From: Narthecium ossifragum | Lineage: Eukaryota > Streptophyta > Magnoliopsida > Dioscoreales > Nartheciaceae | Assembly (NCBI GenBank): GCA_963920575.1 | Contig: OY986975.1 | Span: 18,507,897-18,571,896 of the forward strand | Length of the DNA: 64,000 bases | Direction of reading: 5' to 3' | Shown: piece after piece, positions 9,587 through 19,998 of the stretch | Layout of the letters: the number at the start of each line of letters is the position of its first letter | Numbering within the stretch: the stretch's first letter is position 1 | Translations under genes and position numbers: made by a program | The notes under the pieces: model-generated | Seen by the model: only the letters and a program-made list of their open reading frames with translations | Database searches by the model: none | What the model was told of the DNA's origin: nothing

Positions 9587-10095
9587 TACTTAAAGTCTCT
9601 TAAAAAATAAAATCAGGAAAATCAGGAAAACAAAGATTAAGACATGTAACACAATGTAAAATAAATTTGGCATGGGAGGCGCGAGAAATTGCTGCCCTAA
9701 AAATCATAGACGCCCCTCGTGTGGAGTTGATCGCCGTCCGATCTCCAAGGTACAACCCGACGGCCTGATCTCATCGTTAGCACGATCCAGCGAGAACACA
9801 CTATGAATCAGCACTGTCCCGTTGATTTTGTTGAAAGGCTTTGAAAGAGAGTTTTGTAGGTTGAGAAGTAGAGAAGAAAGAAGCAGATGGCATATAGAGA
9901 GAACCTTCTCTATATAGAACTGTCAAGAGGAAGAACGAGGATTTAAAGCACAATAAAGGAGGGTATGTGACATGCTGCCATGTGTGAAAACCTCCTCCCC
10001 ACATGGCAACCTTGGCAGTAAAGCTATGCCAAGTGTCAAAAAGCAACGGTAAAATCAAAGGGCATTTAAAACCCTTTTTTAATACCATCTTAACA
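9587..10095 (-). repeat. 5' LTR of Copia A
   Basis: About 509 bp, matching the left LTR at 5336-5853 with scattered substitutions and small indels. Its inner end begins TACTTAAAG where the other copy has TGCTTAAAG. Confidence 0.88.
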
Positions 10096-10579
10096 ACTGT
10101 GTGAATGTCCTAATTAATAGACAGAAAGACTTAAATGAATAGCATAAGTTAATTTTTAGAGAAAGCTGAGGATCATAAAGAGAAGTCGCTTCGCATTTTG
10201 TGGTGACTATTAGTTTATTCGGATAATCGGTGTTTAGTCCCCTGGTAAGGGAATTTTTGCCCTGAAGTATGTATACCTTTTTCTTAAGGATTTTACTATT
10301 TAGGATACCGTTATATTTAGCTGTAGTTTTTTAATGACCAAAGTACTCTCCTTCCCAGATCGCGCGCTCCGTCCCACGATCGTCGCTTTGCCCTCCTTCC
10401 CATGATCGTCGCTTCGCCTTCCTTCCCATGATACGCCCTAGTTTAGCCCTACACCTTTTTCTTCGGCCATTCGCCATGGAAGGTCTTCATCGCCGGCACC
10501 TTCGTCTATGGGCATGGGATCCAGCGGAGGAGATGGATGGGAGATGGGAGCTCGAGGCAATGGGAGATGGCTGGTAGCT

Positions 10580-10900
10580 CGAGGATTGGATCCAGCGGAG
10601 GAGATTGGAGGAGATCGAGGAGGTCGGAGGAGATTGGAGGAGAACGAGGCTTGGATCCAGCGGAGGAGCTCGGGAGGAGATCGGAGGTCGGAGGAGAGTG
10701 GAGGAGATAAAGGCTTGGATCTAGCGGAGGAGCTCAGGAGGAGATCGGAGGTCGGAGGAGATCGGAGGAGATCGAGGCTTGGATCCAGCGGAGGAGCTCA
10801 GGAGGAGATCGGAGGGAGGAGGAAGTCAAAGGAGAGCGAAGGAGATCGAGGCTTCGATCCAGCAGAGGAGCTTGGAAGGAGATCGGAGGTTCGGGCGACA
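10580..10900 (+). repeat. GC-rich tandem repeat, period about 63-73 bp
   Basis: Five copies of a unit containing TTGGATCCAGCGGAGGAG start near 10583, 10650, 10713, 10778 and 10851, joined by GGAGATCGGAGGTCGGAGGA. The open frames across it are products of this purine-rich repeat rather than genes. Confidence 0.8.
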
Positions 10901-10979
10901 CCAGAGACGTGGTCACGGGGAGAATGAGCTCGGGGCGTCGGCTGTGAAGGAGAAGAGGTGTGAGGAGAGAGAAAAAGCT

Positions 10980-12560
10980 GAGCAAAAATAGTTAAAATGG
11001 TAGAAAAATAGTGGAAAAGGCCAGAAAATAGGAAAATATGTTGGAAAAATGTGGGAAAATGCATGAAAATATGTGTAAAATACGGGGAAATATCCAACTT
11101 GATTTATGGAAAGTAAGTAATGAAACTAATCGAAAGTAACTAATGAAACTAATGAAAAGTGACTATCAAAATTGTAGAAAGTAACTACCAAAATTGTCAT
11201 TAGAATCGTGGAAAGTAACTACGAGAATTGTGAAAAGTAAGTACAAGAATTGTGGAAAATAACTACGAAAATTATGGAGAGTAGATACGAAAATTGTGGA
11301 AAGTAACTCATGGAAAGTAACTAGTGTAAAGTAATTAGTAAAAAAAAACTGTCGAAAGTAACTTATAAAAGTCACTCGGAGGATGGGTGGGGAGTGATGG
11401 ACGATGAAAGGAGGGTAGCCTCGAGATCGGAGGTGTCGGTGGTGAGAAGGATATGGGAAATGGCTGCAACGGCGTCCGCATCGTCGGTGCACAGCACCAG
11501 TGGCAGCGTGGATTTGGAGGTGGCGATGGCGAGAAGGATATGGGAAATAGGAAAAAGGTAGGAAAATAAGAAAAAATGTTGGGAAAAAAGGAAAAAATGC
11601 TGGAAAAATAGAAAAACAACTAGCGGAAAGTAAGTAGTGATTGCAACTAATGGAAAGTAACTAATGAAAATAATCTGACATGAACTCTCAATTTTTCTCC
11701 ATATTTTCCATATTTCAGCCGATTGTTTCACATATTATTTGTGGAAAGTAACTTTGGTGGTGGAAAGTAACTAATGGAAAGTAATTCGTGGAAAGTAACT
11801 TACCAAGATTTGTGAAAAGTAACTTGAGTTATCGATGATGAATTCGTACGTAGAAAGCAACTTGAGTTGCTTTCCGAATTAAACTATTGGAAAGTAACTA
11901 TCAGAATTGTAGAAAGTAATTACTAAAATTGTATAAAGTTACTGATGGAAAGCAACTAGTGATTGTAACTAATTGTGGAAAGTAACTGTTGTGCATTGGA
12001 TGCCTTGGATGATGTCGCTGGATCGACTATGACACACTACACAGAGTTGACGGGGTCCTGGGCAGTGCTCCGGCGGGGATCGACCTATTTAAGCGGATCC
12101 GAAGTAACTAATGAAACTAATGAAAAGTAACTAGTGGAAAATAACTAGAGTCTCAATTATGAAATCGTGGAAAGTTTGTGAGTTACTTTCCAAATTAAAC
12201 TAACGGAAACTAACTTGAGTTATTTTCCACAATTATTACATTATTATCCACATTTATTACAAGTTACTTTCCATATTGTAGATGTTATTACCGTGAAAAG
12301 TAACTTACCATGAGTGGAAAGTAACTTGAATTATCGATGATGAAATCGTGGAAAGTAACTTGCCAGATTAAACTAATGGAAAGTAACTTGAGTTACTAGT
12401 ATTCCACAATTATTACATTATTATCCACAATTATTACAAGTTACTTTCCGTAAAGCAGATGGATAGTAGCTTAAGTTCTCGATAATGAAATCGAGGAAAG
12501 TAACTCAAGTTACTTTCTAAATTACTTTTCTATTTTCCCCCTTATTTCCTCTATTTTACT
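10980..12560. repeat. Dense array of the 11-bp motif GGAAAGTAACT (locus 1)
   Basis: GGAAAGTAACT and one-base variants occur more than thirty times in 1.6 kb, irregularly spaced, as GGAAAGTAACTTG, GGAAAGTAACTAATG and, towards the right end, also as the reverse complement AGTTACTTTCC. It is not a simple tandem repeat because the spacing varies from about 12 to 60 bp. A short GC-rich interruption lies at about 11380-11530 and another at 12000-12110. Confidence 0.85.
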
Positions 12561-12659
12561 GGTTACTTTCCTATTTTTCCCATTATTTCCTCTATTTTAC
12601 ATGATTTTTCTCCTTTTTCCATCTATTTTTCTATTTTTTCTTCATTTCCTCTCTCATTC

Positions 12660-13125
12660 TAGGAAAATGACGATTTGATTGCTGACAACTCACCGGAGGT
12701 TGATCGCCGGCGAGGAGGGCTTGTTAGAGGTCGGGATCGACGGAGGAGAGGTCGTGGGGCCCTTTGGAGTCGATCCACCGGAGTGGATTGAGCTGTTGGT
12801 CGACGGATACGGTGGATCTAGGCGGGGCGGAGTGATCGCAATAGCTCATGGGTGCTCTACTAGTCGGGGACGATGACCTCGAGCAGGGGAAAGACGATAG
12901 GTAGCGGATCTTGCCTGACAGCATCGTGACAGACGGCGAGCTTGGATCAGGGTGGTGAGCTCGAATCGGCGTTCGGCGAGACCTCCAGCTTCGTCGGATC
13001 GGGGCAACGGACGACATCATGACGGACGACGATGGGAACGGCATCGCAACGGTGACGGACGGCGGTATCGCGACGGACGACAGGATCGGCGACGGGGACA
13101 GGGACGGGGGGCGGGGGGGGACGGT
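12660..13125. other. GC-rich block adjoining Copia B, no gene assigned
   Basis: GC-rich sequence with short CGACGGACGG-like repeats near 13000-13110. A long minus-strand frame runs through it only because it is fused at about 13125 to Copia RT; the residues encoded here (proline, serine and arginine-rich) look like no known domain. It resembles the GC-rich modules in the related elements at 26300-26570 and 29558-30010 only in character. Confidence 0.5.
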
Positions 13126-14127
13126 AGTAAACGACTCAAGGTCTTTAGAGATGTAAGCCTTCTGAGATAGCCCAAGAGTATACTTAGATCTATCTATGTG
13201 AATCTCTATGCCTAAGACATAAGAGGCTTCACTTATATCTTTCATCTCAAAATTTTGATTAAAGAAAGATTTGGTCTCGTGAAGTAATCCAAAATCATAA
13301 GTAGCAAGTAAGATATCATCAACATATAAAATCAAAATTATGAACTTACTCCCACTGACATTGAGATATGTACACTGATCAACAGTGTTTTCTTTAAAAT
13401 CAAAGGTCATAATTATCTCATTGAACTTGAGATACCATTGATGGGAAGCTTGCTTCAATCCATAGATTGATTTCTTAAGCTTGCATACTAATTGTTCATT
13501 GCCCTTTTGCGAGAATTCTTCAGGTTGATCCAAATATATACTTCTTCATTAAGATCTCCATTAATAAAAGTTGTTTTCACATCCATTTGGTGAAGCTCTA
13601 AATCAAAATGAGCTACCAAAACCATAATTATTCTAAAAAAGTCCTTCCTTGAAACATGAGAGAAGGTCTCTGTGTAATCAATGCCTTCATTTTGAGTAAA
13701 ACCCTTTGCTACAAGTCTAGCCTTATGTCTCTTAATGTTACCTTTGGAGTCAGTTTTGGTCTTGTAGACCCATTTACATCCAATGGGTATGACTCCTTCT
13801 GGTAACAAAGTGAGCTCTTCCTGCATGGCATCGATCCACTCCGAATGAATTTCTTCCTTCTATGGCTTGTGAAAACGTAATGGGATCTTCTAACTCACAT
13901 CTATCATGTAAATACAAATGGTATTTACTTGAGGATATAGCAGGTCTTCTTACTTGAGCTGACCTCCTAACCCAATTGGAATGTTATATGGAATTGGAGG
14001 TTCGGTATCATCTGCATTTAGTTGAGTTTGATTAAATTGATCGTTGTCTTGATGATCAACTGGCACATCTATATTTTCATTTTCTTGATGACGTGGCATT
14101 TGATTTCCAGATTGTAACTCTTCCTGC
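13126..14127 (-). pseudogene. Ty1/Copia retrotransposon B remnant (linker and RT)
   Basis: Minus-strand Copia pol. The upstream frame (13488-13826) has the RT opening IGCKWVYKTKTDSKGN, KGFTQNEGIDYTETFSHV and HQMDVKTTFINGDLNEEVY. The next frame (to about 13130) continues with LKKSIYGLKQASHQWYLKF and the catalytic ILYVDDILLA (YVDD). A single-base frameshift at about 13535 separates them. Upstream, 13950-14127 encodes the polar linker before RT. The RT is cut off after the LGLSQKAYI block by the GC-rich sequence at 13125, and the linker is cut at 14127 by a LINE. No LTRs, gag or RNase H can be assigned. It is a dead fragment between two later insertions or rearrangements. Confidence 0.85.
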
Positions 14128-15549
14128 ATGCGGCGGGCGGCAACCCTCCTCGACAGCTCCGACTCTATCTGGAAGCAGCTAGTTGCGGTAAAGTATAAGA
14201 TTAGCGCCGGAGCTCTCCCCAATAGGATACCTTATAATGCTTCTCCATTTTGGCGCTCCATTTGCCAGGCGTCGAACCAACTTCGGTTGGAGCTCCAATG
14301 GCCGGTGATGGAAGGAAGCCATGAAAATGTGCTGCGAGATTGGTGGCTGATGGACGGTCCCCTGTCTTCATCGGCCTGCACCTTTGATGATGCGCAAGCG
14401 GACATGATGGAGCTGGGACAGCTTCTGGATTCCTCGGGATGGTGGGAGGACATGCTTTCCTCTTTTCTTCACCCGGATCTGGTGGGCAAGGTGAGTGCTA
14501 TTCCTATTGATCCCCCTCCTCACTCGCATGGGCCTCGATGGGTGTGGGGTATAGCTGGGAAGCCTACGACAAGCTCCTGCTATGACTATCTCGAGGCACG
14601 CCATCATCATCGACGGCAGCCGACGACAGGCTGGTGGAGTATCTGGTGAAGCCCAACTGGACCTCGAGTGCAACAGTTCCTCTGGAAGCTGGCGCACGGG
14701 AAGGTAGCTACAAGAGATAGACTGTGGGATCTGAGTTTAATCAGTGATAAAGCCTATCCTGCATGTGGTGCAGAGGAGGAGACGTTGGATCATATTTTCT
14801 TTGAGTGTGCTGTGGCGTCCGCTATCTGGAGGTATGTGTTGGAGGACTCTGATTTGGATCCTCACTCAATAAACCTTTCGTTGTGCTTGGACTGGTTACT
14901 CAAGCCCCAGAAATCAGATCCTACTAGGTTGACCCAATCAAGCATTTGTTACACTCTCTGGTCTCTCAGGAAGAGGAGGTGCAGTGTGGTCCATGGATAA
15001 GAGGGGGATGCGATTCCGAGTTTGAGCCGCAGTATTAAGTGGCAGGTAAGGGAGTTTCTCCTCCTAAACGACCAGAAAGCACGCGGAACAGAGCGCGAGG
15101 CTTGGGATGGTGTGTGCATACAGGTGGATGCTTCCTTCATTGTTGGATCAATGGGCATTGGGTTCGTCTGCTTTGAGGGGTCTGAGCAAGCTTAGGGATT
15201 CTCATTGGCATCGTCAGCTAGTTCGATGCTTCAAGCAGAGATCTTTGCAATTCTAGCATCGGTTCAGGAGGCTAGTCGGTGGGGCCTAACGAGCATATTG
15301 GTTGAAAGCGACTCTAGATTTGCTGTGGATATGGTGGTTAATGAGCGAATGCCTATCAATGATGATTACCGGAAGTTGCTTTTGAATCTTTGGTGGCAGT
15401 TGGGAAATTTTGTTAATTTCTCTTTAGTTTACATACCTAGAGAGTGGAATGTAAGGACAGACGAGCTAGCTCGTGCTGCTCATGTGAGGGAGTTTAGTTC
15501 CTTGTAAGCCTTTAAGGCTCTAGCTCCGGCTCAACTTCTCAAAAAAAAT
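14128..15549 (+). pseudogene. LINE retrotransposon 3' part (zf-RVT and RNase H)
   Basis: Plus-strand fragments of a plant L1-type ORF2 C-terminus. The first frame (14128-14649) has the FWRSICQASNQLRLEL and NVLRDWWLMDGP blocks that precede the zf-RVT domain. The next (about 14655-15000) has the zf-RVT core with VQQFLWKLAHGKVATRDRLW, CGAEEETLDHIFFEC and the closing LWSLRKRRCSVVHG. The last (15205-15507) is the LINE RNase H with LQAEIFAILASVQEA, LVESDSRFAVDMV and VYIPREWNVRTDELAR. Stops and frameshifts separate them. The 3' end is an A8 run at 15541-15548. It is 5'-truncated and sits directly against Copia B. A clean target duplication was not found. Confidence 0.85.
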
Positions 15550-16585
15550 CTTGCAAAATCATGCATTTTGACTGTTTATTTACATAAAACAGACATAAAA
15601 TGAATATACAACATGCACTTAAATAAATAAGCATATAAAGCAGTCCACTGGGTTTTTTTTTGCAATTTAACAGTTTCTGTGATATTCGGGAAAGGACCTA
15701 ATTTTGAAAACAGAAAACTGCATAGCTGTTCTGATAAACTTCTGTTCTGACAGGGACTTTACAGAAAATAGAAGTATAGAACTCAAAACTGGATTTTTCT
15801 GTAAATTATCTTGAGGCCTTTAAACTATGTGGGCTTTTCTGCAAAAGTGCATGGTTTTTAATAGAAGATGGATTAACGGGTTCGAGTCGGATCCGAATCC
15901 GAAACCCTCTCCATCTTCTTCCCCAATTCACATGAAGGAAACCCACACCTTCGTATGATGCCGCCGCCCGCCGCCCGCCGCCCCCCCGACGCCGTTTACC
16001 TCCTTGGTCTCGTCGCCGCATGAGACCATTGGAGGCGTCGCCGAAGCTCCCAGTCACCGTTTTCGCCGAACAAGCAACGACGCCAAGCCCTTAAGGCGAT
16101 CGTATGGAGCTCGATCGCGTGGCTCGGTCGCCGCCGTCCGCTTACGGCAACAGCGATGCCGCATTCGCCTACCACCGTCACCTTGAACCCAGCCAAAACC
16201 GGTGGATTTTCTCATGCCGGCGACGCCCGATGCAGGAGAAGCGAGCCGGGATGCATTCGCCACTCTCTACTGACGTTGAACGGTGGAAGAAGTTGCGGGA
16301 GACGCCGCGGCGTCCGCCGGAGGCGCCGTATGCGAGCCACGCCGCTTCAATTGCCGCTGCGGTCGCCGAAAACCGCTTCCGCGACGCAAGTCAAGCGGCG
16401 ATAGCAGCCGATCGGGCATGGAGGATGGGTTGGCCTTGGTTGACCCCTTGATGTCCGAAAAATCCCTTTATTATTATTATATTTTTTTTGGGAATTCTAA
16501 GAACTGAATAAAAATTCCAAAAAATAGCATGGGAATAGAATCCCGATTTAATAGATCGGAGACAAAAAAAAACACGCTGAATATA
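15550..16585. other. Non-coding stretch, possibly an old LTR fragment
   Basis: AT-rich at first (15550-15880), then GC-rich with CCG runs at 15960-16420. Open frames in the GC-rich part exist on both strands and encode arginine, alanine and proline-rich sequence without any domain. The mix of TTTTCTGCAAAAGTGCATGG followed by a GC-rich exon-like block is reminiscent of Copia LTR and leader sequence and might belong to Copia B, but this is a guess. Confidence 0.35.
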
Positions 16586-18993
16586 TGTGACGTCTAACTT
16601 GCCTTGACCGTGTAGGTCGGGGCCGTGCCATGTTGGCTTATTTTCGCGTCGAACGCGATCTGTTTGATCGCATTGTTGCTTTTCGATCCCAAGGATAATT
16701 TGATAAATTCTACCTTGGCAGTTGGTTTCAGACCTACGTAGTGCGCACACAGCTTTATGATTATTATTTGTGTTTCTTAGAACTTTAGACAAACTTGGGA
16801 TTGAAAGATTTAAGTTCGGGGCGCGTGGAAGCTGTCTTTAGGACAACTGTCAGATCAAACCGACCGATCGCTCACGGTCGGATCGATGTCAGCACCGCCT
16901 TTGATGTATTCGGATAAGGATGCGAACCGACCTAGTCCGATCAATCGCTCAGGGAGCGATCGGTCAGACTCGGGACTATAAGAGACCCACGAACCGCCAT
17001 GTTTTCTTTTTTCTTCTTCCCTCTTCTTCTCTCCTTTGATCCGTGAGGAATGCTTGTTGCAGACGTTTGGGAAGGTTGTCAGGAGATGGGGGGCTACTCT
17101 AGATCTCCTCTACACGGCTTAATTGAGAATTAAACGTGGTTTTAGCTTAGTAAGGTAGGATTCTCATTTAAGCTTGTTTTTGATGTTTTTCGTGATTAAA
17201 TGATTGTTTATGCAATATAACCATGGTATATGATGCCTTTTAGCTTGCTTAAGATCTGACGTATGTTTGGTAGGATTTGGATTTGATTTGATATGAATTT
17301 AAGCAGGTTTTCCTTAAGATATTTTTAGATTTTCTGGTTCAATTAGAACAACGATGTTCTAGCTTGTTTACAGAGCTGTAAGTACATTATCTCAGGTTAT
17401 CTTCAACATAAAAGTTGTAGAACTTTGAGTTAGCTTTCAATTCCTACTTTTTCATAATTTTCGGATTTAAGTACGATTTGTAGTGATTTAAATGGTAGAA
17501 CTGTGCAGAACAGAGCAGTTACTTTAATGAGTGAAATTAAGTGGAATTTCATTATCTATATGATGTTATTTTTGGAGGAGATGATCTCAGTGATCTTTAG
17601 GAGTGATCTGCAAAGTTTGGTTTCAATCGAACGAATTTTCGATGGGATTAAGCTTTGTTTATCGAATCGTAATTTTTACTGAGATTATAGGTTTTCATCT
17701 ATTTTCGTTTATCCGATTGATCTAATTTATGGATATGCGATTCGGGGTATTTCAATGAGTGGGCATATTAAGTTTCACGTTAATCGGATGGTTAGATTGA
17801 AAGGTAAGATTTTCGAAGTTAATAGTATAGTTGGTTTATTTTCGATAAATCTAGCTTTTCAGTCTTATTATATAAATATGATATTATATATGTGCAGGCC
17901 CTATGTGTGGTCCAACAGTAGGTGTGGCTTGTGGTTGAACCAAGGGATTCACGCCCCTTGGGATGTGTAGAATAAATGGGTCGATGATGTGCCATACTGT
18001 TTTAATTAATAGCCCCGTTGTTAGCAGGCGTGCGCCGGGGGCATAACCCGTTGCATTGTTAATTAAAGTAGTTGTTGATTGACTAGCCGGGGTTGTATCC
18101 CGTTTGTAGGCCTGCATGCTTATTTATCCGCTTTACCTAGACTCTATGCTATGTTCACCCTTGGCGACCTATATGCTACGCCTAGCCTTGTATATTTTTC
18201 TGGCATATTGTTGCATGCCTGAATCTTTTCTTTGTGCGTATGATCATACATGAATTGATTGCATTAGATGCATTCTACGCTAGGCGTGGGTGATGGGATA
18301 ATGGCCGATCCAGGGGCTCGGGCAGCTCGGATCTAGCCTTAGGGCCGAGGTTGGGTAGCAAGGTTTAGGACGTGATTTGTTATGATAATTCATGTTATCG
18401 AGGACACTGTCTAGCAGGCTAGAATTACTCTGATTGACGTGTAGAGGTCATCTTAGGTTCAAATCTCAGTTTCTCTTCCGTAGGGGAGATTACGTGCCGC
18501 CCTGGGTTCTACCCCTGTTGTTTCTGCGATGGAGCGTTTGGTTTGAGAGAGACGACTATTGGCAGTGGAGGTCATCAGAGTGCGTGCCTTGGGGTAGATG
18601 GTGGGCGTAACGTGTGTTTTTCTCCTAAATATGAGTTGGAACCTTGGACTTTACTGTTCCCTTCCTTTGTGAGCGTCGTAGTATAGAATCCTGCTGAGCT
18701 TATCACTAACTCCTACCTGGGCTGCGTTTTGTAGGTGCAGGTGTCCAGTTTTCCCTTTTTGGATGATATAAATGTATAATCTCTTTCTGTAAGGATTTTG
18801 AGATAGTTTTATATGATATTTGAGGTTCAGTTGTACTAGAATGATGAATTATATTAGATATAATCATTTTGACCCAAGGTCAATTATTTAATATCGATGT
18901 GTTCTTTTGTAATAAATGCGCCTTTGATGGATTGAATAGATTAGGAATTCTCACGCTCCGGACTTGATGGGTTTTCTGGATCGGGGTGTGACA
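16586..18993 (+). mobile_element. Solo LTR 3 (2408 bp)
   Basis: It begins TGTGACGTCT and ends ATCGGGGTGTGACA, flanked by a perfect 5-bp duplication ATATA (16581-16585 and 18994-18998). It shares with the other solo LTRs the leader phrase GTTGGTTTCAGACC...GCGCACAC and the 3' portion with TGGGTTTTCTGGATCGGGG. No retrotransposon interior is present. A cluster of CGATCG-type palindromes lies near 16855-16975, and AACATAAAAGTTGTAGAAC at about 17408. Confidence 0.88.
16855..16975. repeat. CGATCG palindrome cluster in solo LTR 3
   Basis: Several CGATCGCTC, GATCGGTC and GAGCGATCG inverted units within 120 bp near the LTR start. The position relative to the LTR start (about 0.3 kb) matches that in solo LTR 2. 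Confidence 0.7.
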
Positions 18994-19927
18994 ATATATC
19001 TAGATATTTACTAGATTTCAATGTATGGCTTGAACAAGAAGCCAAGGGAAAACCTGGCTTTGATGCCATTGTTGGAAAAGCAATACCATAATAGATCTAC
19101 GACACTCAACATGCAGATCTAAAGTCTTATGCTATGAAAGTACATAGCCAACATCGCTATTGTTCTTATTGCGGAAGCCTTGATCTACGACTCCCTTGCT
19201 CCTTGCTCAGCCGGATCTATGTGATTTGCGGTGCTCAGCCGGATCCGGGAGATTATATCTCAAGATATATTCTCATGGGAGATGATGTGAGTGGTTAAAC
19301 TCTGAGATTATTTTATCCCATGTACATGGGATATGAAGTTCCAATGAGATTATTTTTCCCACGCCCAAAATCACATCAAATATGTGATAAAGTGGGGTCC
19401 ATAAGATTACTAATCCTATCTCACCTATAATACCATGAAACAAATAAGCCATATGTGTGGTAGATGGGGAATTTTTCACGTACGTAGCCGAGAGGGGACC
19501 AAGTCCCTATTTATACTAACAGATAGATAATCCTAACCCATCAAAGAATATCTACTGTTAAGATATGGATTATCACAATCCAAACTGACATATCAATTCA
19601 AATTCTAATTTTAATTGAACTTGAACTCTTAAACCTCATGAACCACTTAAACTTGATTTGTTGCGATTTGCGAATGTGGACCACCTTATGTAGACAGATT
19701 GGATCAAGTCCAACACTATTGGCTTATGCTATTGGGTTCAGTGAGTAGAGTTCTCTCATGGTGTCGGAGAGGAGGTCCTCACATGTCACGCGTTCCACTC
19801 CTACTCTTTTAATTAAAATAGTCACTTGTGAGAAGTCATGATAATTCGAACTCATAAATAAGAGGGCGTGTTAGACTATTTTAGTAAACTCACCCTCATC
19901 TATTGGCTTAAGCTTTCGGGCAGAATG
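18994..19927. other. Non-coding flank, duplicated copy 1
   Basis: No gene. It contains the right half of the MITE-like element whose fuller copy is at 22884-23255, with the left half deleted near 19240. The rest is AT-rich unique-looking DNA shared with 22594-23726. Confidence 0.5.
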
Positions 19928-19998
19928 GAATTACTCTGATTGAGGTGTAGAGGTCGTCTTAGGTTCCAGTCTCAGTCTCTTTTTTGTAAGGGAGATTA

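Larger units (their letters stand above)
5336..10095 (-). mobile_element. Degraded Ty1/Copia retrotransposon A
   Basis: Two direct long terminal repeats (5336-5853 and 9587-10095) bracket minus-strand Copia pol pieces in the order integrase, linker, reverse transcriptase, RNase H. A purine tract complementary to AACAATCCCCCAC sits at 5851-5863 beside the left LTR, as expected for the 3' end of a minus-strand element. Gag and protease are missing; the interior next to the right LTR (9027-9586) has no recognisable element sequence and no primer-binding site. Pol has in-frame stops. No target duplication is evident (ATAGG versus ACTGT outside the LTRs). It is a dead copy. Confidence 0.9.
10221..13125. 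mobile_element. GGAAAGTAACT-rich element E1
   Basis: A composite repeat. Its left end (GGATAATCGGTGTTTAG, then a T-rich run with ACTATTTAGGATAC) resembles, in reverse complement, the right ends of the two related elements at 26230-27723 and 29558-30953. Inside it are a GC-rich block with 63-73-bp tandem repeats (about 10580-10900), a long AT-rich block full of GGAAAGTAACT (10980-12560), and a second GC-rich block (12660-13125) that stops abruptly inside a Copia RT sequence. No transposase is present. The class is not known; clustered short motifs in both orientations near an end resemble subterminal transposase-binding repeats of CACTA or hAT elements. The right end is uncertain. Confidence 0.5.

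Noticed and set aside
5336..10095. Target duplication for Copia A
   Set aside because: ATAGG and ACTGT outside the LTRs do not match; none claimed.
10508..11097. Frames of 70-139 codons on both strands
   Set aside because: Purine-rich tandem repeats keep frames open; glutamate, arginine and glycine runs, no family.
16004..16507. Several GC-rich frames that look like a small gene
   Set aside because: Competing frames on both strands, arginine and alanine-rich, no domain, no splice context; more likely a GC-rich LTR or leader segment.
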